DNA from: Bog-473 sp963791455
Lineage (GTDB): Bacteria; Actinomycetota; Acidimicrobiia; Acidimicrobiales; RAAP-2
Assembly: GCA_963791455.1 (NCBI GenBank)
Contig: CAWBSM010000004.1
Span: 186,001-250,000, forward strand
DNA length: 64,000 nucleotides
Direction: 5' to 3'
Part shown: positions 17,131 to 25,379 of the stretch, piece after piece
How positions within the stretch are numbered: position 1 is the first letter of the stretch
Layout: every line of letters begins with the position of its first letter
Notes under the pieces: generated by a model
Database searches by the model: none
The model's input: only the letters and a program-made list of their open reading frames with translations
What the model was told of the DNA's origin: nothing
Translations under genes and position numbers: made by a program

Positions 17131-19434
17131 TCACTGCGAGGCGAGAATGGCGGCCACCTCCGCTACCGGGTCGCGTACGACCGGACCGATGGCCGTCACT
17201 TCCGCCCGAACGATGGTGCCGTTGAAAGCGAACGGCGTCTCGTAATCGCCTCCCACCGCGGGTCCCCATTCATAGCCGCACGTGAGTCCAACCATCACCT
17301 CGTTGAAGGCCACTGGGGTGAAGCGCTCCACCGTGCCCGTTCCGACCACGACGTCGTCTTGCAGGAGCGTGGCCTGGCCCCCGAGCCCATCGTCCTTCTC
17401 GAAACGGAAGACCACCTCGTGGCGGCCGGAACTCAAGACGGTGTCGGCCACGACATCGTTGAGACGCTGGCCGTGCAGATTGTGCACGTAGCGCAACCGG
17501 CCGTCCAACACATGAAGAGACCAGCCGCCGAGTGCGCACCCGAGCGCCAACAGAGTTCCTGAGGCGACGGTCCCCTGGGGGACCTCCACGGTCAGCATCA
17601 TTGTGTGGGAGCGGTTGCGCACGTCGACGGCCACCCACTCGGGTACCGGAGCTCCGCCCTGAAAGTAACGATACGTCGCCTGGGGACGCCGGCGGTCGTG
17701 CTTGTGTGCGATGGCATCGAGGACTCGGTTATCGAGCGGAAGCACGTCGTTGCGCCGCGCTTCCTCCCACCAAAGAGCGACGAGCTCGGCGACCTTTTCG
17801 GGGAACTCAACGGCACGGTCACGTGACTCCGAGACGTCATCGGTCACGTGATAGAGCTCCCAGACATCGTCGTCCCAGGGTGCATTGGACCGCAGACCGT
17901 CGTCGTAGATCGGACCGACCGGGTGGTACGTCACCGCCTTCCACCCATCGTGGTAGATGGCACGCGAGCCGAGCATCTCGAAATGCTGGGTGACGTGCCG
18001 ACCAGCCTCCATCTCTCCCCCCTCGCCCAACGCATAGGCGAAGGAAGTCCCGTCGAGGTGCGACTGCGCAATGCCCTCGATCTCGACTGGCTGACCGAAG
18101 CCGACCAGCTCGAGCAGCGTGGGCGCGATGTCGATCGCATGCGCGTACTGCCGGCGTACGCCACCACCTTCGGTGGCCCGCCGGTTAGCCGGCAGGCGGA
18201 CGATACACGGATCGGCCACGCCGCCCTCGTGGACCTCGCGTTTCCAACGCTTGAACGGGGTGTTCCCCGCCATGGTCCACCCCCAGGGGTAGTTGTTGTG
18301 GCTGAGGGGCCCTCCGATCTCGTCGAGCCGGGCGTACATCTCCCCGACGCCGGCGCCCTCGAAGTTCGACAAGCGGCCCTCGTTGATGGTGCCCTCCTTG
18401 CCACCCTCGGAGCTGGCACCGTTGTCCGAGACGATGATCACCACGGTGTCATCCGCGTCGTCCAGGTCCTCGATGAAGCCGAGCACACGGCCGATCTGTT
18501 CGTCGGTGTAGGACAAGAATGCTGCGAAGCACTCCATGAAGCGTTCGGCCAGGGTGCGCTGACGCAGGTCGAGGCTGTCCCACGCGGGGACCCACGGTGG
18601 GCGCGGCGTGAGCACGGTACCGGATGGGACGATGCCCGCGGCGAGCTGGCGGGCGAATGTTTGTTGGCGCCAAACGTCCCAACCCTTGGCGAAGCGGCCC
18701 TTATAGCGCTCAATCCACTCGGGGGGTGCATGGTGGGGTGAGTGGCAGGCCCCCGTGGCGAAATACAAGAAGAAAGGCAGCTCGCTGTCGACGGCGCGCA
18801 GGTCGGCCAAATACTCGATGGCCCGGTCGGCCAGGTCCGCGCTGAGGTGGTACCCCTCGTCGAGCGAACGCGGAGGGCGTACGGCATGGTTGTCGTGGTA
18901 CAGGGCGGGCACGAACTGGTGAGTCTCACCGCCGTGGAAGCCATACCAGCGATCGAAGCCGCGCGCGAGAGGCCACGTCGCACGCGAGTTCGCCATGTTG
19001 GTCTCACCTTCGGGGCTCAGGTGCCACTTTCCCACCGCGTAAGTGGCGTAGCCGGTCGCCCGCAGCATCTCGGAGAGAAAACCGTTCTCGCGGGGCGGCC
19101 GCCCCCAGTAGCCAGGGAACCCGGTGGCCAGGTCGGCGACCCGACCCATACCGCTGCGATGGTGGTTTCGCCCGGTCAGCAGGCACGCCCGCGTCGGCGA
19201 GCACAAGGCGGTCGTGTGAAAGTTGGTCAGTCGCACACCCTGGGCTGCCACCGCGTCGATCGAGGGAGTCTCAATGTCGGACCCATAGCAGCCAAGCTGG
19301 GCGAATCCCACGTCGTCAAGCACGATGAGCACGACGTTGGGTGCATCCTCGGGCGGGGTGGGCAGGGGCGGCCACCACGGCTCCGAGTCCCGCCAGTCGT
19401 TGCCGATCTTTCCCTGGAATTCCATTGGTGCCAC
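17131..19434 (-). CDS. Arylsulfatase (type I, formylglycine-dependent)
   Basis: A 767-residue sulfatase. I chose GTG at 19434 because AGGGGG lies 8 nt upstream; ATG 19425 is an alternative, and a longer upstream frame lacks homology. NVVLIVLDDVGF supplies metal-binding Asp 40-41. The signature ALCSPTRACLLTGRNHH places Cys78 for conversion to formylglycine. AVGKWHLSP and IVSDNGASSEGG complete the active site. Residues after about 560 form a beta-rich C-terminal domain. No signal peptide was seen, so it is probably cytosolic. The maturase is not in this window. It hydrolyses sulfate esters; the substrate is unknown. Confidence 0.88.
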   Translation of the reverse strand: MAPMEFQGKIGNDWRDSEPWWPPLPTPPEDAPNVVLIVLDDVGFAQLGCYGSDIETPSIDAVAAQGVRLTNFHTTALCSPTRACLLTGRNHHRSGMGRVADLATGFPGYWGRPPRENGFLSEMLRATGYATYAVGKWHLSPEGETNMANSRATWPLARGFDRWYGFHGGETHQFVPALYHDNHAVRPPRSLDEGYHLSADLADRAIEYLADLRAVDSELPFFLYFATGACHSPHHAPPEWIERYKGRFAKGWDVWRQQTFARQLAAGIVPSGTVLTPRPPWVPAWDSLDLRQRTLAERFMECFAAFLSYTDEQIGRVLGFIEDLDDADDTVVIIVSDNGASSEGGKEGTINEGRLSNFEGAGVGEMYARLDEIGGPLSHNNYPWGWTMAGNTPFKRWKREVHEGGVADPCIVRLPANRRATEGGGVRRQYAHAIDIAPTLLELVGFGQPVEIEGIAQSHLDGTSFAYALGEGGEMEAGRHVTQHFEMLGSRAIYHDGWKAVTYHPVGPIYDDGLRSNAPWDDDVWELYHVTDDVSESRDRAVEFPEKVAELVALWWEEARRNDVLPLDNRVLDAIAHKHDRRRPQATYRYFQGGAPVPEWVAVDVRNRSHTMMLTVEVPQGTVASGTLLALGCALGGWSLHVLDGRLRYVHNLHGQRLNDVVADTVLSSGRHEVVFRFEKDDGLGGQATLLQDDVVVGTGTVERFTPVAFNEVMVGLTCGYEWGPAVGGDYETPFAFNGTIVRAEVTAIGPVVRDPVAEVAAILASQ

Positions 19435-19695
19435 GCGCCATGCCCCCTGTTCGTCGGTGTCCCGAGAGCTTGGCATTCCGGCTGCATCACGCGCACACGT
19501 GTCGCCGAGTGGGAACGGACCGCGAGGACCCGGCGTTTGGAGGAGATCGCCACGACCATTGGGATAACTCGCACACGGCGTGTCCGCATCTCGGGATCGG
19601 CGCGGCACCGTAGGCCGGCCCCGGGGGAAGGTGAGGATCAGCGAGTGTGAACCTTCGAGACGTCAACAAGGAGGGCCTGGGGTCGTCAAGGATCA

Positions 19696-19724
19696 TTGAC
19701 AACTCCAGGCCCAACTTCGACAAT
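19696..19724 (+). promoter_or_regulatory. Consensus promoter for a leaderless mRNA
   Basis: TTGACA (19696-19701), 17 nt, GACAAT (19719-19724), then 6 nt to the ATG at 19731. The -35 is perfect and the spacing places the first transcribed base at the start codon. Confidence 0.65.
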
Positions 19725-19730
19725 AGGTAG

Positions 19731-20054
19731 ATGAGTGACGCATGGGACAACTGGGAGCGTCTGCGCCGGAATCCCGAGGCTGACCCCATTGAGGTGTTGC
19801 GCGCCATATCGGCGTTTCAGAAGTACTTTGCCGCCATTGAGAAGGAGGCGGTAAAGGTGGCCCGATCACAAGACCGCACATGGCAGGAAATCGGTGCCGC
19901 CTTGGGAAGGTCACGCCAGGCGGTGTGGCAACGTGTCGCCTCTCGGGCGGACGAATCGAAGGCGGCGGACTGGCAGGCCTTGGGTCAACTACTTGAAGAG
20001 TCATGGGCAACCTCGGCCGAAGTACGCCACAAAATCGGGCTGTCGCCTCCGTAA
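19731..20054 (+). CDS. Small helix-turn-helix protein
   Basis: A 107-residue protein starting MSDAWDNWERLRRNPE. Residues 25-45 form an amphipathic helix (FQKYFAAIEKEAVKVARSQD). TWQEIGAALGRSRQAVWQRV (50-69) is a clear helix-turn-helix of the sigma-4/Trp-repressor-like type. Likely a DNA-binding regulator; its targets are unknown. The consensus promoter just upstream supports expression. A similar HTH in a different small protein occurs near 32.1 kb. Confidence 0.65.
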   Translation: MSDAWDNWERLRRNPEADPIEVLRAISAFQKYFAAIEKEAVKVARSQDRTWQEIGAALGRSRQAVWQRVASRADESKAADWQALGQLLEESWATSAEVRHKIGLSPP

Positions 20055-20160
20055 TCTGATAGCCGATCACGTGCCCCCCGAGCACTTGAACTGAGATCCA
20101 AAGGGGATGGGGCTCACCCGGTGAGCTGGTCGCGAGCTCCCCAACGTCCAGCCCTCCGTA

Positions 20161-20331
20161 TCATCGTCGCCGGGGACGACTGACCAGTTCTCCCCCACAA
20201 TTAGGGCACACCCCGCCCATCTCGTCAGCACAGCTCACACAAAACGTGCATTCGTAGCTACAGATGGTGGCAGGCGCATTTTCCGTCAAGCCTGTGTCGC
20301 AGCGTTCGCACCGCTGACGCATCTCCAGCAT
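20161..20331 (-). CDS. DUF1272 domain protein (small zinc-binding)
   Basis: A 56-residue protein beginning MLEMRQRCERCDTGLTENAP and continuing ICSYECTFCVSCADEMGG, then CPNCGGELVSRPRRR. Eight cysteines in CxxC pairs match the DUF1272 family, which has close to this length and ends in the same GGELV.RPRR tail. The function is unknown; the cysteines should bind two zinc ions. It converges on the HTH gene and stands alone. Confidence 0.88.
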   Translation of the reverse strand: MLEMRQRCERCDTGLTENAPATICSYECTFCVSCADEMGGVCPNCGGELVSRPRRR

Positions 20332-20462
20332 GGTGCGCTATTTGATCACAGAAGCTTTCACCACTGGCAATCGGTCCTCGTGATGTGATCCTCGGGCAGC
20401 GAATGGCTTGCCACAGCTCGTAGGCTCTGGACTCGACGACGATCACGAAGGGGTTTCATCCC

Positions 20463-21419
20463 ATGGTTCTAATCCCAGCCCGGGAAATACCGGTCCCCGA
20501 CTCGATCAGCAAAGAGGCGCAGGCCGTATTGGAGATGGGACAGCTCGGCCCACCTTCGAGGGACCTTCCAGCGCTGGATGACGTCGAAGGATGGAAGGCG
20601 TACGTCGCCGAGACAGACGGCTTTGTGCGTTCGATGGTCGGCGACGCGACAGAAGGCTTCGCTGGAGAGATCGATGTGCGAGACATTGGTCCATGCCCTC
20701 TCTATGTGGTGACCCCCGCCGCTGTGACAGATGAGGATCGTCGGGTGTTCTTCGATATTCACGGCGGCGCCTGGGTGCTCGGCGGGGGCGAACTCTGCAA
20801 GAGAACCACGATCGCCTCGGCCAATGCAGTCCGAGCCCGCACCTGGTCGGTGGATTACCGCATGCCCCCTGACCACCCGTTTCCCACACCTCTCGGCGAC
20901 TGCCTTACGGCATACCGGTTGCTCTTGGACGAGCGCGAGCCAGGTGAGATCATTGTGGGTGGGACATCTGCCGGGGGCAACCTCGCGGCCGCGCTGATCC
21001 TGAAAGCCCGCGACGAAGGACTTCCGCTTCCCGCGGCAGTCATTTTCAATACCGGTGCGTTCGACCTCACGGGTTCGAGCGACTCCTGGCGGACCAACGA
21101 CGGCCTCGATAACGTCTTGTCGGGTCCGGTCGAGCCATGCACCGAGCTCTACGCAGGAGGCAACGACCGTCGAGAACCCTACATTTCACCGCTGTTCGGT
21201 GATCTCAGCGGGTTTCCCCCTGCGCTCTTCCTGACCGGCACTCGCGACAGGCTCCTCTCGGACAATGTACGGATGCACCGGGCACTGCGCAACGTAGGAA
21301 GTGACGCTGAGCTTCACGTGTGGGAAGCAGCCGGTCACGGAGGCTTCCTTGGCATGGCTCCCGAGGACACAGAGCGATTCAATGAGCTACGGCGCTTTGC
21401 AGAGGCACACTTCAGTTGA
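20463..21419 (+). CDS. Alpha/beta hydrolase, hormone-sensitive-lipase-like esterase
   Basis: A 318-residue hydrolase. The oxyanion motif is HGGAW (100-104). The nucleophile elbow GGTSAGG places Ser169. Asp262 in TGTRDRLL and His292 in AAGHGGF complete the triad. It lacks a signal peptide and should act in the cytosol on short-chain esters; the real substrate is unknown. A methyltransferase gene follows 105 bp downstream on the same strand. Confidence 0.82.
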   Translation: MVLIPAREIPVPDSISKEAQAVLEMGQLGPPSRDLPALDDVEGWKAYVAETDGFVRSMVGDATEGFAGEIDVRDIGPCPLYVVTPAAVTDEDRRVFFDIHGGAWVLGGGELCKRTTIASANAVRARTWSVDYRMPPDHPFPTPLGDCLTAYRLLLDEREPGEIIVGGTSAGGNLAAALILKARDEGLPLPAAVIFNTGAFDLTGSSDSWRTNDGLDNVLSGPVEPCTELYAGGNDRREPYISPLFGDLSGFPPALFLTGTRDRLLSDNVRMHRALRNVGSDAELHVWEAAGHGGFLGMAPEDTERFNELRRFAEAHFS

Positions 21420-21524
21420 AGCGAGAGGCACGTAGACGAATCAGCGAGCTGGAGGCAGCCCCCGAACGTCCTGAAGACCTCCCCGCGAGCGATGCCTGGT
21501 TACGCATGACAAGCTAGTCGCACC

Positions 21525-22256
21525 ATGGGTTCGATCGTGTGGGACAAGGAGATCGCCGGGGTCTATGACGCGACCTATGCGATGGAGTCCGAGCCATGGG
21601 TGGTGAACCCGATAGTGGACCTCCTCGCCGAGTTCTCGAGAGGAGGTCCTGCCCTCGAGCTCGCCGTTGGCACCGGACGAATCGCTCTCCCGCTGAGCGC
21701 GCGCGGCGTACAAGTGCAAGGTATCGAGCTCTCGCCACACATGGTCGAGCAGCTACAGAAAAAGCCGGGCGCAGAGGCGATCCCGATAGTGATCGGCGAC
21801 ATGGCCAAAGAACGAGTGCCGGGTCGTTTTGAGCTGGTCTACCTGGTGGCCAACTCGATCATGAATCTCACGACCCAAGAGGAACAGCTCGCGGTGTTTG
21901 CGAACGCAGCAGCCCACCTTGCGCCAGGCGGCCACTTCGTGGTCGAACTGATCGTCCCCCAGCTTCGGCGGGTGCCGTTGTCTGAGACCGGCTGGATCTT
22001 CCGGATGGATCCCGATCACGTGGGCATCGAGACCTTCGACGATGTCGTGGGGCAGGTGGCGTGGTCGCATCACTGGATGGAGTTCGACGGTCGGGTGGTC
22101 CGTCATTCTGCCCCCTACCGATACATCTGGCCCTCAGAGCTCGTGCTGATGGCGAAGTTGGCGGCCTTGGACTTAGAGGATCGTTGGGGAGACTGGGACC
22201 AATCTCCCTTTACTTCGGAAAGCGCAAAGCAGGTAGCCATTTTCGCAAAACCGTAG
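21525..22256 (+). CDS. Class I SAM-dependent methyltransferase
   Basis: A 243-residue protein. Motif I reads ALELAVGTGRIALPLSARG, followed by the acidic strand VQGIELSPHMVEQL and FELVYLVANSIMNLTTQEEQ. The last part (HHWMEFDGRVVRHSAPYRYIWPSEL) resembles methyltransferase domain 25 proteins. Substrate unknown. No good Shine-Dalgarno was seen. Confidence 0.82.
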   Translation: MGSIVWDKEIAGVYDATYAMESEPWVVNPIVDLLAEFSRGGPALELAVGTGRIALPLSARGVQVQGIELSPHMVEQLQKKPGAEAIPIVIGDMAKERVPGRFELVYLVANSIMNLTTQEEQLAVFANAAAHLAPGGHFVVELIVPQLRRVPLSETGWIFRMDPDHVGIETFDDVVGQVAWSHHWMEFDGRVVRHSAPYRYIWPSELVLMAKLAALDLEDRWGDWDQSPFTSESAKQVAIFAKP

Positions 22257-22347
22257 CCGCAGCCGGTCATCACGCGTCACGCTAGGTCGTAAGCCCCGCC
22301 AGCGGACGACACTTAGCCGGCGCGCTGGTGTGGCAGTCTGACTCGAG

Positions 22348-22896
22348 ATGCATGTGGTCGAGCTCGCCTTTGCCGTCGGATGGGCAGCGTTCTGGCTGTA
22401 TTGGCTCCTAGCGGCGTTCTCGATGAAGAGGGGCCGCGTCCCGTGGTCGCGCGAAGTGGGCATAAGGGTAGTGATCATCGTCGCCCTCCTCGTCTTCATC
22501 CGGTTGGGAGCTTTTCGGGACCAGGGCCTCAACACGGATCCGTGGCGCGCTGGCCTCGGTCTCATCCTCTTTGTCGCCGGGTTGGGGTTCGCGATCTGGG
22601 CCCGTGCGAACATTGGACGCAACTGGGGTACGCCGATGACGCAGAAGGAAGACCCGGAGTTGGTGACCCGCGGTCCCTACCATCTGGTGCGCCACCCCAT
22701 CTATTCGGGCATCCTTGTCGCCGGGATCGGCACTGCAGTCGCGCTGAGCTGGCTGTGGCTCACCGTCGTGGCGCTTACCGGGATCTACTTCGTCTACAGC
22801 GCGACCGTCGAGGAGCGCTACATGATCCAGCAGTTCCCAGATACCTATCCCGCCTACAGGCGCTCGACCAAGATGCTCGTGCCGTTCGTCTTCTAG
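22348..22896 (+). CDS. Isoprenylcysteine-carboxyl-methyltransferase-family membrane protein
   Basis: A 182-residue integral membrane protein with about five helices. The family motif GPYHLVRHPIYSGIL lies near residue 110, and the end carries EERYMIQQFPDTYPAYRRST, typical of ICMT/PEMT-like enzymes. In bacteria these methylate small or isoprenoid acceptors using SAM, mostly with unknown targets. Confidence 0.8.
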   Translation: MHVVELAFAVGWAAFWLYWLLAAFSMKRGRVPWSREVGIRVVIIVALLVFIRLGAFRDQGLNTDPWRAGLGLILFVAGLGFAIWARANIGRNWGTPMTQKEDPELVTRGPYHLVRHPIYSGILVAGIGTAVALSWLWLTVVALTGIYFVYSATVEERYMIQQFPDTYPAYRRSTKMLVPFVF

Positions 22897-23035
22897 CTAG
22901 GTCACGATCTGAGTTCGACTTGAGCCGGTGGCTGAGGCGTCTAGAACCAAAGACCTTAAGGAAGGTATGGTGTCGCCCACCATCGGCTCGAAGGCACAAG
23001 CGGCGAGCCGTTAACAATCAGCGAGATTCTGGAGC

Positions 23036-23449
23036 ATGGCAGTTTCTCCCGCCGAGCAGTGTAAGAGGCGTCTGAAGAGACTCGTGGCCCGGCTGCCCGA
23101 AGTCGAGCTGCGCCCCGGCGGCGAACACGGTCGCCATCTCGGGTTTGGCGTTCGCAACAAGACGTTCGCCTATTTCACCCATGACCATCACGGTGACGGA
23201 CGGCTGGCGCTGATCTGTCGAGCTCCGGCTGGTGAGCAGGCCGTCCTTACGTCCCATCAACCTGATCAGTTCTTCGTCCCTCCGTACCTGGGCCATCGCG
23301 GGTGGGTGGGAATGTGGCTCGATGTAGCCGAGCTCGACTGGAGCGAGGCAACAGAGATGATGATTGAGGCGTACAGGTTGGCCGCTCCAAAACGTCTCGC
23401 TGCCAAGATGGACGCGACGAAAATACAAGGATTTCGAGCCGTCAAATAG
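23036..23449 (+). CDS. MmcQ/YjbR family protein
   Basis: A 137-residue protein. The family pattern is present: an N-terminal helix with LPEVELRPGGEHGRHLGFGV, NKTFAYFT, and near the end a helix EMMIEAYRLAAPKRLAAKM. YjbR folds are double-wing DNA-binding-like domains of unknown role. It is isolated between the membrane methyltransferase and a convergent SnoaL-like gene. Confidence 0.72.
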   Translation: MAVSPAEQCKRRLKRLVARLPEVELRPGGEHGRHLGFGVRNKTFAYFTHDHHGDGRLALICRAPAGEQAVLTSHQPDQFFVPPYLGHRGWVGMWLDVAELDWSEATEMMIEAYRLAAPKRLAAKMDATKIQGFRAVK

Positions 23450-23542
23450 GCCCCTCAAGAACCACCCCGCATATCCGACTAGTGGCTTACAACGGCGAAG
23501 TCAACTCGGCGCCGCCGTAGTGTCGATTCGCGGCGCGCCCCG

Positions 23543-23956
23543 CTAGGACCCGACTGAGAAGAAACGATCGAATGCCGCTTGATCGCTGTAAAAAGATTCG
23601 ATCCTCGAGATCCGTTGCAATCCGTCGTCTCCCGTCACTGAGATGAGGAAAATGACACGAAAATCGTGCTGCTGGCCTTCGCGTTGCAGGTGAATGTTCG
23701 CTAGCCCAGCGACATTGTCGACCCCAGCCATCCAATCCTCCCATTTGAGGACATCGATCGGATCTTCTGTGAGCCTGAGAAATGTTGCAAGGTGCGCCGC
23801 GACAGCTTGAACACCTTGAAAGACGCCTGAGCCTTCGTTTCTTCCTGGCACCACGTCCACGACCTGAGGATCGAGAAGATCGCTGGCGGCTGAAACATTG
23901 CCTCCAAAAAGCTTTTGAAAAAAGTCTTCGGCCACCCTGATCCGGGAATCCGGCAT
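23543..23956 (-). CDS. SnoaL-like / NTF2-fold protein
   Basis: A 137-residue protein from ATG 23956 with AAGGA 8 nt upstream. The pattern is RVAEDFFQKLFGGNVSAASD, LLDPQVVDVVPG, GVQAVAAHLATFL and a final strand set ending FDRFFSVGS. This matches SnoaL-type cone-shaped folds that bind or cyclise small molecules. The exact function is unknown. A longer upstream frame has no homology. Confidence 0.65.
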   Translation of the reverse strand: MPDSRIRVAEDFFQKLFGGNVSAASDLLDPQVVDVVPGRNEGSGVFQGVQAVAAHLATFLRLTEDPIDVLKWEDWMAGVDNVAGLANIHLQREGQQHDFRVIFLISVTGDDGLQRISRIESFYSDQAAFDRFFSVGS

Positions 23957-24477
23957 GACTCCTGTCCTTCCATTCCAGGTACGTCGCCCGAACGACCGCT
24001 GTGGCCCCCCGGACCATTGCTCGCCGACCGGTCTTCTCTTTCGGCCCCAAACAGCCGTACGAACACCAGTGCACTCCAGCATTGCACTCGTCGTGAACTT
24101 GAACAAGCAGGTGACGTTGATCTGCTCAAGCATGTACGCGTGCCTACCGCCACGCGGGAGTCGCCGGCACATGAAATAGCGGGCACCGTCATGGCACGGG
24201 GTGGTGTCTTCGTGCCCAACTCGGTCATGCCTGCCTCTGGAAGACCACCTGCGGCGCTTCGTCGGCCCGCGAGTGACGCCCCCCCTCTTCGGTGCAACCC
24301 CGGCGAGCGGTCACCCTGGGTCATCTGGGATTCCGCACGCCCGCGCCTCGCGCAGCGCACAGATCGCGCCAAATCCCGACTGGGAGCGGTGGTGGTTACA
24401 AAGCGCCACTGCGATGCGCCCCATAGGAGCATGGTCTTCACAGGCGTCCACTCACCAGCTCTTTCGCGTTGGTCCCG
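23957..24477 (-). other. Gap without a recognisable gene
   Basis: 521 bp. Several open frames cross it on both strands, but none has domain features or a plausible start. It separates the SnoaL-like gene from a cluster of remnants. Confidence 0.3.
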
Positions 24478-24602
24478 TCAGACGTGGTTCCACGCGGGCT
24501 GCCCACGACAGTGAGTTGCCCGGAGTTGGTGGGAGTACACCATCCTGAAGCAACGAGCCGCTCGAGGACTGCAGGCACGATGAGGCTGTCGACTTCGGGC
24601 AT
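24478..24602 (-). pseudogene. Remnant of a small VYSHQL/ATHC gene, copy 1
   Basis: From ATG 24602 the strand reads MPEVDSLIVP, then loses frame. The next frame gives FRMVYSHQLRATHCRGQPAW followed by NHV and a stop. The second copy (31855-31736) has the same core in one frame. A one-base deletion after codon 10 explains the break. DNA similarity between the copies extends over about 120 bp. Confidence 0.6.
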
Positions 24603-24665
24603 GGGGGTGACGGTAGACGAGAGTCGAGACTCAACCCGAGGGCAGAGACTGCCGAAGAGACGAAG

Positions 24666-24697
24666 CCACCCCGGCCCGACAACGCGGGCCGGGGTGG
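24666..24697. other. Perfect 13-bp stem-loop
   Basis: CCACCCCGGCCCG, loop ACAACG, CGGGCCGGGGTGG. The stem is perfect and almost all G-C. No T-run follows on either side. It lies just before the intron-like segment and could be a terminator or part of that RNA. Confidence 0.5.
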
Positions 24698-24699
24698 TC

Positions 24700-24990
24700 T
24701 CGCTACAGGCACACAAGGGCGGAAACGCGGTGGGGGTGCATTTCTGCCGCGGGGTGGTTGGGAGTAACCCCGCCGTGCCGAGGATCAGTCTTGCAGGCTC
24801 GAAACAACCCCGCCAGCAAAGGAGCGGTGAACAAGGCTGCAGTGCCAGTGCAGTGGCGTAGCTGTGGGAGCCGAGTGGCCGTGATCCCCCGCCTATGTCC
24901 GGATTGTGCAGGTGAGAACCCTCGGACAAGTAGGTAGAGACAACCAGCGGTCTAAGTCCGCTGGCGCAGTCAGAGTTGGAGCCTACACAC
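24700..24990 (+). mobile_element. Probable group II intron 5' (ribozyme) fragment
   Basis: Two blocks recall domain I of bacterial group II introns: GTGGCGTAGCTGTGGGAGCC at 24853-24872, and TATGTCCGGATTG...AGGTGAGAACC at about 24894-24920. The rest is rich in short stems, for example CCAGCGG/CCGCTGG at about 24947-24967. No domain V hairpin and no reverse-transcriptase/maturase gene is present, so it would be a dead fragment. The resemblance is from memory of such introns and needs a covariance search. Confidence 0.42.
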
Positions 24991-25031
24991 GCCCCTATGC
25001 GGCTCCTCCATTGAAAGGCAACGGCTCAGGC

Positions 25032-25359
25032 ATGCCGGCGATCAGAGCCTCCGACGCGGATCGAGACAGCGTGATCGCGTTGTTGAGCCGGGCCTTGTCG
25101 GTCGGGTCAACTTACACCCGAAGAACACTCGGATCGGGTGGAAGCGGCACTGGCGCGCGGTCGTTGGATGATGAAAGGCACGTCGGTCACTGTCGGGTCT
25201 CAGATTGTCGGTGCCCAGCGGCGCTCGATAGACGCTGTGCGAGCCAATCACCGGTCTCTGCACAGAGTCACCTCCGTTGCGGGTCACTCTGTAGCTCGGT
25301 TCTCCTCCCATGTCGCCGAGAGTTCACCATCCCGTCGCCTTCGGGTCACCCGACCATAG
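25032..25359 (+). pseudogene. Frameshifted DUF1707 gene
   Basis: The first frame reads MPAIRASDADRDSVIALLSR and ALSVG. The next frame continues QLTPEEHSDRVEAALARGR, the second half of the DUF1707 motif. A single indel near 25107 separates the halves. Intact DUF1707 proteins have this roughly 50-residue SHOCT-like unit at the N-terminus. The remainder has no recognisable domain. Confidence 0.7.
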
Positions 25360-25379
25360 CTAGCGTGCGAACACCTCTG

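Noticed and set aside
24925..24990. tRNA-like fold around CCAGCGG/CCGCTGG
   Set aside because: Loop lacks T33, and no acceptor, D or T arm can be formed; better seen as part of an intron-like RNA.
24906..25379. N-terminal extension of the secreted propeller protein
   Set aside because: It is the DUF1707 remnant read partly out of frame; a good signal peptide begins only after 25380.
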